Of a stretch of DNA of 64,000 nucleotides, positions 1-11,477 are shown piece after piece (positions within the stretch are counted from its first letter, which is position 1; each line of letters starts with the position of its first letter). Under the pieces are notes generated by a model. That model worked only from the letters and a program-made list of their open reading frames with translations, was not told the DNA's origin and ran no database searches. This DNA comes from Siphlonurus alternatus (taxonomy: Eukaryota > Arthropoda > Insecta > Ephemeroptera > Siphlonuridae): NCBI GenBank assembly GCA_949825025.1, contig OX463780.1, positions 18,201,480-18,265,479 of the forward strand, given 5' to 3'. The translations under genes and the position numbers were made by a program.

Positions 1-184
1 CTTCCATGTTAAATTAGTCAACTTTAAAAATTAATAGCTCGAAAACTAGCTCGTTTTTGTATACCTGATATTTTATCTACTGATAGGGGATGTAGAGCAG
101 AACATTTAAATTTTTTTTCATAATTTTCATAAATGGGATTTTTTTAGCATTGGGCTAGCTGATCCGTGTTATCTCTACCTTAAT
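1..184. repeat. Right half of a foldback element (family C)
   Basis: This is one arm of a palindromic element whose other arm lies off the window. The same sequence, in full palindromic form, occurs at about 6735-7062, where both arms surround a short centre. It ends at about 184 in GATCCGTGTTATCTCTACCT. No coding potential is seen. Confidence 0.7.
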
Positions 185-1437
185 ATGTTTAAGTTATTTT
201 TAAAAATATTATAGTTAAAAGTTTTCATATATCACTATCACCCGTATATTTTTATAAGTAACAATTAAATTTATTAAATACCAGAAAAAAATTCAAAACA
301 AACAGATTTTTAATTAATAAATTTACTACTGTCTATGTATCAAAAATATCAAGAATAATGTAAGTTTACATAGAATTAAGATTAAATTTAAAATACTTAT
401 TCTGGTATTGGCAATGACAGGAGATTCCTTTGAGTTGAGTCTTATTTCACCCTGGCAATCTTGGCTGGTTTGACCTGAAACAAAAAATATTGAAATCAAA
501 TACATATTATTGGTAAATACCAACAATTTGATTCAGTGAGGAATATGGAACTGCAACTTGGGGCATCTAATACAAGTTTTATCACCTACTTAAGCACACA
601 CACTGTATGGAAAAATAATTATTACTAATCACTGGTGAAATCCAGAAAGAAAAAGATGGGTGGGAGGGGGGGGGGAGGCTGCCTCCATTAGGCCAATGTT
701 AAAAGAAATTGGAGTTGGGGAAATGCCTATATCGCTCATGTTAAATCCAACATTTTGGGGGGATGAAGCCCGCAGCCCATGGATCTGCATCTGATCCCAA
801 ACACCTTATTGCAGCTGTGATGCTATTACTGTGAGTGAGCTAGTCTCAAGGGCCAGTGATAACACCAACAAGTCTGCGAGTAAGGTATTTAATATTATAT
901 AAATATAACACTTTCTGTGTTTAATAAAAGACTAATAATATAACATATTTTTTGTATTTTTAATTAAAATCCTGTAAGTCTCTTAAAGCACTAATTCTAG
1001 TATTAGCAATGAGAGGAAATTCATTTCATGTTGAGTCTATTCAACCAGCAACCTGGCAAGTCTTAGCTGGTATAACAGCTTCTTCCACACAATATATCAA
1101 TTACAGTAAACCTTCACATTTTTGTACGGTACAGTAATATAATATTACTGCAGCATTTACTAGATAGTAAGGAGCTAAGATTTCCCTTCACCTTTCCTAG
1201 CTGTCAAATATAAAATGTGTCTTGTTGGCTCTCTCATATAATAGACAATTAAACAAATTAGAGGGGTTCTGAAAACTTATGGGAGCAGATTAAGATTGCT
1301 ATTGCTGTTAGAAAACAAAGAAAAGTTTTTTTCTGGTGTGAATTGAATAGATCACAAAAAATACAGACGATTTAAATTGCAAACAATCTCTTAAATTTAC
1401 TTTCATTTCAATACCATATAAATATTAATTTGAGGAA
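185..1437. other. Intergenic AT-rich stretch with one short repeat copy
   Basis: No credible exon is seen. A G-rich segment at about 645-800 resembles sequences at 18541-18700 and 42760-42925 that share phrases such as 'taacatgggc' and 'ggccaatgtt'. These look like remnants of one short non-autonomous repeat family (family Q). The rest is AT-rich sequence without recognisable structure. Confidence 0.5.
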
Positions 1438-1898
1438 TTGACAAGAAGCATTAATTTTTTTTTATTACTTCAATCGAAAGAGGAGGTCGAAAAATACACA
1501 AGTTTGTGAATTTTATGAAATTTTTAACTGTACTGCATCATGCCTAAAATAAGTCCAAGTAACCTGGAGGCGGCGCCCGTGACGGCTATGACATCATTGA
1601 AATGTCCGGTCAAACAAACTATCATCTATATAACGCTTTTAAACAATAAATTAATTGTTGCTTGTTTCCATAGCAACGTGGTTGTTTAGAAGCGTCGTAA
1701 AGTCGATCGTTTGTTTGACCGGACACTTCAATGACGTCATAGGCGTCACGGCCGCCGCCTCCAGGTTAATTGACTTCTTTGGGTCTCTATTTTAGGCATA
1801 ATGCAGTACAGATAAAAATCTCATAAAATTCACAGATGTATTTTTCGACCCCCAATTTTGTTTGAAGTAATAAAATAATTTGATACAGTTACTTGTCC
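1438..1898. mobile_element. Palindromic MITE-like element (family D)
   Basis: The two halves are inverted copies of each other. The phrases 'gaggaggtcgaaaaatacac', 'actgcatcatgcctaaaa' and 'ggtcaaacaaac' recur in reverse complement on the other side of a centre near 1650. A better preserved copy is at 25130-25574. The arms hold matching 'tgacgtcat'-like sites. The element sits a few hundred bases beyond the ankyrin gene stop. Confidence 0.75.
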
Positions 1899-2077
1899 AT
1901 TATAAAAACTGAAAATATACTTTACAAACCATAATCACATATTACCAATACCACAAGACCATGAAATTTAGGAATAAAAGGCTAAAAGATCGACAGTAAG
2001 ATTATGCAGTTTTGTTCCTATTGGAAGCGCAGATACACAAATTTTGCATGTAAAGTTATTTACTGTAATGACAGGAG

Positions 2078-4233
2078 TCAATTTACCTCAAACAGTATGG
2101 CAAGGTGTGCTCTCAGCAGCTCCTTGGTCTCCTTTGTCTTGGCAACGTCGAGTGGTGTTTTCCCGTGTCCGTTTTTTGCCTTGGCGTCGGCTCCCGCCTT
2201 GAGCAGCACCTTGACGCACTCCAAGGAGCCTTTCTCACTTGCCACGTGAAGAGGAGACTTGTTTCCTCTACTGTCACTTTTATCCTTACACAGGTTTGCC
2301 AATTCAGGGTTCACACTGAGCAGGTACTTCAGACAAGCAGGGTCCTTCTGTCTGGCTGCAAAGTGGATGGCACTGGTGTTGCCGTCACTGATGTCTGTTA
2401 TGCCAGGGTCTGCCCCCTTCTCGACAAGTAGGGTCACCACGTCCAGGTAGCCTCTGTTTGCAGCGTGCATCAGTGGGGTCATCTCACAGTAGTCTTCCAC
2501 GTCCAGATCTTCCACACCAGACTCTATCAGAAGTTTCGTGACGGCATATCTCAGCGTAGGATCTTCGTAGTCAATAGCATCGTGAAGGGGACTCCAGCAC
2601 ATCTTGCCTAAAATCAAGTGTGAGCTTTAGTTGTTAGCTTTAGTAAAGGCAACAAAAGAGGAGAGATTTTAAATTGCTTTAAGATACTGAGCAACTTCTA
2701 TATGAAAAATAAGAAAAGTTGTGCACACTACAATTAAAATTAAATTAAAATTATAATTAAAACCTTATAAATTTCAAAATTATAAATGTAGAGCTCTGTA
2801 CTTTTACATTTATTTATTTACATTTAGTACAAGTGTAGACACAAATATTGAGGTTTCTAAGGAACTAGCTACTGTACTTAACACATGATAGCAGTAATTG
2901 ACTGACAGTTCATTTTCTGATAAAAAAAAATGTATATATTGACAGTAAATGATGATCTGCAGCCTGCAACTCACCACCGGGATCGTAGTCATCGTCACAC
3001 TTGAGCATGTACTCTTCCCCCTGCAGGTTAATAGCCTCCGCACCACGGCCAGAGATCAGTGCCTTGATCATATCCAGGCCGCTTTGCATGCGCAGTGCCA
3101 CCACTAGCGCCGTCTCAGACTTGGCTCCACGCTTTGTCACCAGTTCCGGTTGCTCCTGCATACATAAACAATGTATTAAATATTGACGTCATAAAGACAG
3201 GTATGGACATCTGGTGGATTTTACCTGAGTGATTCTAAAAGTGTCATTGTTTTGATATCTGAGCTTTGCTACTGGCTAAAGTACACGTGTAGTTGAGTCA
3301 TACTGATTCTATCGAGGCTGTTTTCAATGCCATCTCTTGGTACTTTATGAGGTCAATAACAGGTCATGGTGCAAAAAGAAGAGATAAATGCCATAAAGTC
3401 ATGTATACTAAATTTAGCTGTGCAATAGACAATAATGGTTGCATTTTTTTATTTCATAATTAGAAAATATGTATACATAAAAATATGCTTTTCTGAATTT
3501 TATCAGATTTTTTGGAGTGCGAGAACTATAATTTTAAAATATGGGTGGTACAACCTGATGGGACAACCGTGACGTCATCAATAGCCAATCACATTAACCG
3601 TGACATCATCAATAACCAATCTTAAATAGTTTTTTAAAATTAGTTCCCGTGTTCCAAAAAATCGCTAAATTTCAGAAAAGCATAATTTTAGGTATATTTT
3701 CTAATTATGAAATGAAAAAAATGCAACCATCATCGTCTATTAAATACAGTTAACATAATGACAGCAAGTAATTCAAAATTTATAAAGGCACTGTACAAAG
3801 TTGGCCAGAAAGAGTTGGACAAAGAGCAGAGGCAGCTCTTACATAATGTGTCACTAACTTTAACTGTGACTTTATAATATTAGTAGGAGGTGTAGAATTA
3901 CAACCATCATAAACACTCACACTGACTGTGAGAGAAAAAATACTGGTACATAGACAAGTAAAAGTTTTGTAAAAAGCATTCCTTATCAAACCTCTTCAGT
4001 TACTTAAAATACTGCAGATGACTCACAGCGACTATCTCCTTGACATTATCCAGGTCTCCCTCGGCCACCGCGAAGTGTAGTGCAGTCCAGTCGAAGGCTT
4101 GCCAGAATTCAAGGACGTTGTGTCTGCGAGCGAAAGCCTGAGCCAGCTCCAGCCGAGTGTCGGGTCCCTCGTCAGAGTCAAAGTTCTCTTCTTCCTCCTC
4201 ATCAGAGTCCCTCTCCTCATCAGATGATGACAT
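2078..4233 (-). CDS. Ankyrin-repeat protein with acidic N-terminus (3 exons)
   Basis: Coding exons on the minus strand are 4233-4027, 3155-2975 and 2607-2078 (207, 181 and 530 nt). They join in frame to 305 aa plus stop. The donors are GTGAGT at both introns, and both acceptors end in AG (GCAG and TTAG). Residues 1-25 are a Ser/Asp/Glu-rich acidic stretch starting MSSSDEERDSDEEEEENF. From about residue 47 there are ankyrin repeats, with recognisable TALHFAVAEGD, SPLHDAID, TPLMHAANRGYLDVV, SAIHFAARQKD and SPLHVASEKGSLECVKVLL cores. Repeats of this kind mediate protein binding; no enzymatic domain, signal peptide or membrane segment is visible, so a cytosolic or nuclear scaffold role is inferred. 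The start is the first ATG before the acidic run, with no splice acceptor evident upstream. I cannot assign an orthologue. Antisense frames over exon 3 are shadows. Confidence 0.93.
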
Positions 4234-4429
4234 CTTCGAACCAATTCTGAAGGAAACATTAACCACAGTTATATGTACTATAATGTATAGACATTGGAAA
4301 TTAATGAGGTAGGATTTGTTCATATGGTTGACAGTGCATGCAATATGGAAAAACAGAGATGCTAAGAGGAGGGAAAATATGGACACTCTTAGTAGAGGAA
4401 TATGAATGGGAAGCTGTGACCTTGACGTC

Positions 4430-4600
4430 ATGCAGCCTTTGTCATACTATTACTTACAAGAAAAGATTGGGCGCACGTAAGATCCTATACGGAGCAATTT
4501 TTCGATCACGAATTGTTAATTCTTTACAAAAGTTCTGTTTCCGAATCTAAAATCACGTATTGTCACTAACCTTTTACAATTGCCACTAATTAAATATTAT
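4430..4600. repeat. Interspersed repeat (family E), also in CCT5 intron 2
   Basis: The segment with 'cgtaagatcctata', 'ggagcaatttttcgatc' and 'aaccttttac' reappears in reverse complement at about 24850-24990 inside CCT5 intron 2. It looks like a degraded non-autonomous element. No coding frame is credible. Confidence 0.6.
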
Positions 4601-4650
4601 TTGCAACCCCATGCTGCAGCTCAGTTTAAAGAGACTCACTGTATTAAGGT

Positions 4651-4926
4651 GCTTTCACATATTCGAAAATTGCTACCGGTACGGAGTCCGTGGCAATGCC
4701 GTAAGCCTTTCACATATCCTCATTTGTCTGCGGCTGCTGCGGTTGAAAATCATGTGAATGCCGTAGAAAAATCTAGACAAGTTAGATTTTTCTACGGAGC
4801 GCTGTAGATCGTCTCAGCACGCGCCGCAGCAAATCGTGATGTTCTACGGCGTAATCAACAACATTTGCTATGGAGTGTTGTGGCGTGTTACCGCAGCAAT
4901 TTTTGATTATGTGTAAGCTCCTTTAG
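4651..4926. mobile_element. MITE-like element with inverted ends (family H)
   Basis: The left end 'aaggtgctttcacatattcg' and the right end 'taatgtgtaagctccttt'-type sequence are imperfect inverted copies. An internal palindrome centres near 4776 on a repeated 'tctaga'/'tagattttt' motif with 'ctacgg' on both sides. The whole element is about 275 bp and more GC-rich than its surroundings. There is no open frame of interest. Confidence 0.65.
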
Positions 4927-5784
4927 GTATGCATATATGATACACATATATATTATACCGCATAGGAATGAAAGAATTATGATACAACCTACATGTCGTA
5001 TGCATACAGTATGCATACTGTTAAGAAAATGAAATTATACTAGTTTCATCACCCTTGATACAGTGTGATATGATACTGTATTGATGCAGCTACTAATGCA
5101 TAGAGTATGCCTATCATACATATGGCCCAAAACACGCCAATATCATAGTGAAAAACCAATTAAGTGGACACCAGATCTTTATGAAAATTACATATGTTAG
5201 TCATATAAGGTCACCAAAGCTCGTGTCAAAATATTTTTGGGAAAAAAACAATTTTTTTCCGGGACTTAAGGGTTGGGGAAGATACTCATGATAAGCTTGT
5301 TTTTAATGTTAAAGCCGATGATATCTTTTTTTCTATTATAGGTACAAGAAAATATCTTACAGGGTTTTAATGCGAACGACATGTACATTTTGGGAAAAAA
5401 TACTGCAGTATTGTGAATTTAATAATTTTTTTGTGTTTGTTGCAAAACCAGACATTTCCAAAAAAAAAAAATATATATGACATTTTAAATTTCTTTAACA
5501 GTATTTTTTCATTAGCAGACAATGTCTATTAAAATGTTCTGCAAAAGTTTGCATGTTCAATTCACAACTTTTTCTTTTATTAATTTTACAATATGACGCT
5601 CATGTAAGGGCCCATGACACCTAGCACCTCGAGGACCAAAAATTTTGCATTTTCAAACCTATACCAATCGACTCAGAATACAAAAATACATCCAAAAAAC
5701 TAAACTTCAAAATTAAAAAATTTTCAAAAAAAAAGTAAAAAAAAAAAAATGGAAAATTTTGAAATTTTTTTAATTTTGAAGTAT

Positions 5785-6735
5785 GAAGCTAGTAAAAAGT
5801 TGTAAATATCTTGGTATAATTGATTATAAACTCAGCTGGAATTTACATATTGAATATTTGAAAAAGAAGCTGCATTCTGTAAAAATTTTGCAATGAAGCA
5901 GCTTAGAAAGGTATGTAACTTAGACTCCCTAAAAGTTGTATATCATGGATATATATGTTGAGTCCAATTTAACATATGGTATACTTCTTTGGGGATCATC
6001 AGATCAGTGCCAAAACAATTCAATATTTAAATGTCAAAAAAATATTGTACGTTGTATGGTTAGAGCAAAATCTAGAGTAAGTTGTAATAGCTTGTGGCAA
6101 AAACTAGGCCTACTAAATTTTCCTTGTTTATGCATATTTTCCATGATAATGTTTGTAAGGAAAAATATTGACAATTTTACGACAAATGAAAAAATTACAG
6201 GCCATAACACCAGAAATTCTCAAAAAATTTATATAGATGTTGCTAAATCTGAACAAGAAAAGCGAAGCTTATATTTATTAGGCCCAAAGCTGTACAATAA
6301 TCTTCCTGATACCTTAAAACATCTACCTAGTAATCAACAGTTTAGGTCAAAACTGATGGAATTTTTACTGCAGAACAATTTTTATGCCATAACAAGAAAA
6401 AGAACAGCTTTAAATAATGTAAATGCTTTCCTTGTAATAGATTGTTTTAATAATATAGTAATATAATAAAGAATTAGTTTCAGTTCAGATTGTTTTCTAT
6501 TAATAAAAATGTTATTGTTTTTTTATATAAAAGTTTTATTTCTCAGGTATTGTGGACTGACTAGATAATACTATATTATGTACGATTGTAATTGTAATAA
6601 TAATATAAAACTGATGATAACATGTTTTAATTTTTATGTTTCTTTTACAGGTATTGCAATACTAAAATATTGTAAACATGCATTTTGTACCTTACGGTTC
6701 TATATGTGCAATAAATAAATACAAATAAATAAATA
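5785..6735 (+). pseudogene. LINE (non-LTR) reverse transcriptase C-terminal fragment
   Basis: From about 5785 the translation contains YLGIIDYKLSW and NLHIEYLKKKL, the usual thumb-region motif of LINE reverse transcriptases. After a frame break an open frame at 5936-6466 continues with TYGILLWG, then GHNTRNSQ and LYNNLPDTLK, typical of the segment after the palm. It lacks the palm catalytic residues and an endonuclease. A repeated AAATA-type tail at about 6705-6735 marks the 3' end. It is a 5'-truncated, inactive copy. Confidence 0.75.
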
Positions 6736-7062
6736 CAAAAATTATGAAAAAATTTAAAATTTTCTCCTCTGCATCCTCTATCAGTATATAGGTAAAATAT
6801 CAGGTATACAAAAACGAGCTAGTTTTCGAGTTATTAATTTTTAAAGTTGACTAATTTAGCATGGAGAAATGGAATTTCCATGTCAAATTAGTCAACTTTA
6901 AAAATTAATAACTCGAAAACTAGCTCGTTTTTGTATACCTGATATTTTACCTACTGATAGAGGATGCAGAGGAGAACATTTTAAATTTTTTTCATAATTT
7001 TTATGAATGGGATTTTTTTAGCATTGGGCCAGCTGATCCGTATTATCTCTACCTTAATAGAC
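6735..7062. mobile_element. Palindromic element (family C), nearly complete
   Basis: The two arms meet near 6865. The sequence 'aaaaacgagctagttttcga' and 'ttttaaagttgac' occurs on both sides in opposite orientation, and the right end is 'gatccgtattatctctacct'. It matches the half element at 1-184. Its left end is lost where the LINE tail abuts it. Confidence 0.75.
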
Positions 7063-7560
7063 ATTGTCTGCTATTGAAAAAATACTGTTTAAGAAATTTA
7101 AAATATATGTCATATATATTTTTTTTTGGGGGGGGGAAATGTCTGGTTTTGCAACAAACACAAAAAAAAATTATTAAATTCACAATACTGCAGTATTTTT
7201 TCCCAAAATGTATGCGCATAATATACATGTTGTTCGCATTAAAATCATTTAAGATTTTTTCTCGTACCTTTATATATAATAGAAAAAAAGATATCATCGG
7301 CTTTAACATTAAAAACAAGTTATCACGAGATTCAGGAGTATCTTCCGCCAACCCATAAAAAAAATTTTTTTTCCAAAAACATTTTGACACAAAAGCTTTG
7401 AATGCATGGTGACCTTATATACACAGACAATGAGACAATTATTGTCTGTGCCTTATATGACTAACATATAGTATGTAATTTTCATAAACATCTGGTGTCC
7501 ATTGCACTTGGTTTTTCACTTATACTGATATTGTCGTGTTTTGGGCCATATATCATACTA

Positions 7561-8579
7561 TGCGTACATACTGTATTATACAAATTGGCCGCTACTGTAT
7601 GTCAGTATGCATAAAACTAGTATGACATGTATACAGTACAGTATGGCATACATATTTTATGCATACAAAATGAATCAACAAGAATTTGATTTTGAATGTT
7701 TTGAGCTCAACTGCAGTCTACAGTACATATAACTGTATAGCAGTCTGCATACTATTACTTTACACTATATGTATTGTATGCATACTACATATAATTTTCT
7801 TTTCGGCTCATTAGCAATCTCATTTGAATCTTAATTAACAGCATAATAAGCTATTATATAATATATTACTCTCCGTAATAAGCACGCTCATCAAATAACC
7901 CATGCCGGCCGCGCCATGCATGATGCAAAAACTAGAAAACTATACACAAAGCTATTATTCGCATTATTTAGCCTAGATCAGTATAATATACAGCATATTA
8001 TGCATATTTCTTTACTTTAGAATACTACGACGAAATTTTAGTCATTTTTACCTTAATTGAGTTGTAAAAATGAAGTAGCTATAGGAGAGACGAAAAAAAG
8101 TAACGATCTGAGCAGACGAGCAATCCAGTACTTCCAGACGCTTCCAGTTTCCAGTAGTCCAGTAGGCAGTAGCAGCCAGTAGCAGCACTAGCAGCAGTAG
8201 GCGAAGAGCCCGCGCCGCGATTGCCGCGAAGACCGGGGATCGCGGATTCGGATCGCTGATTCTGCGGAAAGTGCGGAAACGCTAAAATATGGCGCGCAGC
8301 CGGCGCAGCCAAAAAAAATAGTATTTTTTGACAGCGCGCTACATCTAGCGGGCAATTATAACTATTATGATGCAACGTGCATTACAATTTTAAGCTGTAA
8401 AAGTTGCAGCCATTTCAGGCGCTCAAGCTGATAATTACAAGCATTTTTTCTTTTTCTGGAATCTATATAGCTTGTAACATTTATTTGTCACATTTATTTT
8501 ATTGCAAATTCATAATTTAAGGTCTCAACTAGCTGTTGTATTAGAATAATGAAAAAAATGAATATATAATGATATTATA

Positions 8580-8621
<42 letters not shown>

Positions 8622-8670
8622 CTACGTCGCAATATAATTAATTAAAGTGTGTTATTATTATATATATATA
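7561..8670. other. Intergenic; GC-rich patch with CAG/GTA-like minisatellite
   Basis: No exon could be supported. At about 8090-8350 there is a GC-rich patch with 'ccagtag'/'agcagc' reiterations followed by 'cgcggattcggatcgctgat'. It stands out from the AT-rich surroundings and could be a promoter or a repeat remnant. A TA tract lies at about 8575-8622. Confidence 0.4.
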
Positions 8671-10184
8671 CTCAAGTAAAACAAAAACGTATGCAACTGG
8701 TATGCATCACGTATAAATCTGGTATGGAACGGGCTAAAAATGTATGCAATACGGTTGGAACACGTATCAGCACGTATGCACAGCAAAAACGCAAAATCCT
8801 CTAGTATGCAACAAGGTTGGACGGACTGGGTTGCAACACACTTGCACATTCTCTAGTATGCAACTAGGTTGGACGACTGGGTTGCAACACACTTGCACAC
8901 CCTACTCTCGGTTGGAACTCACTTGCACACAAAAATCTCGGTTGGAACTCTCTTGTATTTTTTCTCAACTCCCTTCTAGTTTGCAACTCGTATGCAATGT
9001 GTACGTGACCTTAAACTTCCTTCAAAAAACCGTTAAACGTATGGAAACTCGTATGCATCAATTTGAAGATTCATTCCTAGCTGTGTAAAAGATGGCTTGC
9101 CATTGGTTTAGAAGTAATGTTAAAAAAATTTCAGCTCTTTTTAAACCAATAGAATTTGTTGTTGCATACCCTTTAACTTTAACATTCCAAACACGAAGGC
9201 AGCAAGCTGCAAGCAAGCAGCAGAGCAGCCATGGACTCCGAGCAGAGCGGACATATTATAATGCTGTTGCTATAATATAATATTATTATAGCAAGGAATC
9301 AGGTAAACATTACAATTAATATAATTTTATAAATATACTCATTTTAACTTTTATGTATATATACATAGTTTAATGCATTACAGTACAATTTATGACTGCA
9401 TGCAAATTCATTTAAATTCAAACTTTAATTTTCTATTTGTCAATTTTACTATTAAAATTGATCATTATAAATATTATTAATAAAAATTACTTTGTAAAAT
9501 TACATGGATAAATTAAATTTGATCTGATTCTCCATAATTATAAGTACTTACTATATTATACCTTTGAATGATTAATATATATAGTAATAATAAAATAGAT
9601 AATGTAATCAAAGATGTATATTATGTATTTTAATTATCTTCTCTTATATGTTTTTAGTGGAGGAGCTGGAATGCATGCAGCAGCATCTAGCATATTCGAA
9701 AAAATAAAATCATCTGATGACCTGATGCTGCAAATTCCCATCCATGCAGAAAGAACTCTATAGCTGAAGGCCGGCCGGTCGCCATTATGGCAAAGTTTAG
9801 TTGCACGTGGAGAATAAATTGTAGGGGAAACAGGAAGTAGGCGGGAGGGGCGGAAATGGAGGAGGGGGCAGGGGACGCTACTATTGTGCAAACCAGTTGC
9901 AATTGAATTGCAAACCAATCCATACGAGTTTACCACGTGGCCAAGGCCCTGTAGTAAAAATGGTTGGAACACGTATGCACGTATGTAAACTGGTATGCAC
10001 GTATGTAAACTCGTCTGTAACTATTCTGAAATAATGTGACGTCATCTGGTATGGATTTGTTTCAATTCCATACTTCGAACAAACCTTTTTCCATACCAGT
10101 TTTTGCCATAGCATTAACATAGGATTTCCATACCAGATTTATACGAGATGCATACCAGTTGCATACGTTTTCGTTTTACTTGAG
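8671..10184. mobile_element. 1.5-kb TIR element with reiterated subterminal motifs (family M)
   Basis: Terminal inverted repeats are well matched. The left end starts CTCAAGTAAAACAAAAACGT and the right end reads, in complement, CTCAAGTAAAACGAAAACGT. Each is flanked by TA, which could be a TA target duplication. The match continues through 'atgcaactggtatgcat' and 'ataaatctggtatgga'. Next to both ends short phrases such as 'gtatgcaact', 'ggttggaac' and 'cgtatgcac' are reiterated many times. No transposase frame exists, so it is non-autonomous. Confidence 0.8.
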
Positions 10185-10445
10185 TAGTTATGAAAAAGCG
10201 GCATTCCCTTTTAATTAAAATTGTACATTTTAGAATTGTGTTTTTGTGTGATACATACAATAGTTTAATTATATAATAAATACATATATATTATATTAAT
10301 AATATAATTAATATACATGAGTCTTCCTTTTTAATATTTCTGTATTTTCTATTTCCTCATTCTAAAATTTAAGAAAAGGTTTTTTGAAATAAATGCACTA
10401 GTGCAAAATGTTCACTACTTCTTTTTATTATTATTTGTGTTTTTA

Positions 10446-10923
10446 ACTCCCAACCTAGTTGGGGTGGTTAAGCGCCAGCACCGGGCCCAATTGGACCAGG
10501 ATGAAGGCGCCCGCTGATCCTGTTGGTGATGTTACGATCCAGCGTCTCCTACTCAGCTGCGGGCAATGAGGGCTTCCCGGGTACACCCGCAAATGGCCCG
10601 GATCACACAGCCTTTCGGGCAGGTCCTCTCCTAGGCGCGGTGGGACACATTTCCGCTAGCACTCTTGGGTGCTGGATGCCTTTAACCAGGGCACTTAGAG
10701 GTGGGGATGCATCTTGGGCTTTCCCAAACCAATGCCCTGGCCGCCCTGTGGTTCAAGAACCACAGGCTACGGGCCAGAGGTCACACTCGCAAGGCAACCC
10801 CCAACCCGCATGTCCTTCCTGAGCGCGGGGGGACACGTACCGCGAGCCAGAGAAGAGCCTACGGCCTACGCCCATCCCGTAGCTGGATGCCCTTTATTAT
10901 TATTATTATTTTTTTTTTTTTTT
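10446..10923. mobile_element. GC-rich retroelement-like segment with TTA/T tail
   Basis: About 450 bp of clearly GC-rich sequence ends sharply in (TTA)n followed by a T run at about 10893-10923. On the minus strand this reads as an element beginning after an A run and AAT repeat, so orientation is ambiguous. The perfect hairpin 'ctgtggttcaagaaccacag' sits near 10748-10767. No long conserved frame is credible. A SINE or a LINE 3' end is plausible but unproven. Confidence 0.5.
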
Positions 10924-11330
10924 CAAAAATTCAAATTTCTGTAAGCAGGGTTGTCAACATCGTGTAACATTTTAACAAGAACAGTTCTTCAAATTTCCTT
11001 CATACATACCCCTCAAGTTCATTCTTCAGCAACCCCATGCTATACAAATTTTGTGGTTGATTATACCTTATAATTATTATTATATTATAATTATAATTAT
11101 TCCTACATAATTATTCCTACAGGGACAAATCAAACGCGTGCTCAGGCATGCAGCATAGAACGTATAACTATAGTATGGTACATATACTATATATGGTATA
11201 CCAACACGATGTATTATAATAAGCCTTCACAAAATAATGATAGCTTGTGTATTTTTGACTACGGTAGATGAAAAATTAATTTAATAAATGATAAATAAAT
11301 CAAAAGCATTGCATTTTATAAATTATAACA

Positions 11331-11336
11331 TTTATT
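11331..11336 (-). terminator. Candidate poly(A) signal of the 11478-15943 gene
   Basis: AATAAA on the minus strand lies about 140 bases beyond the stop codon of the four-exon gene. In such AT-rich DNA the hexamer is common, so this is only a positional candidate. Confidence 0.4.
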
Positions 11337-11477
11337 ATATAATCAAAAAGAATACAAACATTTTTTCACTAAAAAATAAAAAATCAAATAATAAAATATC
11401 AACTGCAATGTATATTAAATATAATTAAATGACATCACTTCAGTAACATTAATGAAACAAGGCTTTGCATAATTTCC

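Larger units (their letters stand above)
5105..7560. mobile_element. Large inverted repeat enclosing LINE and MITE sequence (family N)
   Basis: Arms at about 5105-5545 and 7062-7560 are reverse complements. Shared phrases include 'ggcccaaaacacg', 'ggacaccagatctttatgaa', 'gccgatgatatctttttttc', 'tactgcagtattgtgaattt' and 'cagacaatgtctatt'. The roughly 1.5 kb between the arms holds a LINE fragment and a copy of foldback family C. The simplest reading is an old foldback element with later insertions near its centre. Confidence 0.7.

Noticed and set aside
2004..2450. Plus-strand open frames over the ankyrin exon
   Set aside because: They are antisense shadows of the well-supported ankyrin exon 3.
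8744..9280. Two plus-strand ORFs near 8744 and 9092
   Set aside because: Both lie inside a TIR element made of reiterated short phrases; they show no domain or splice evidence.
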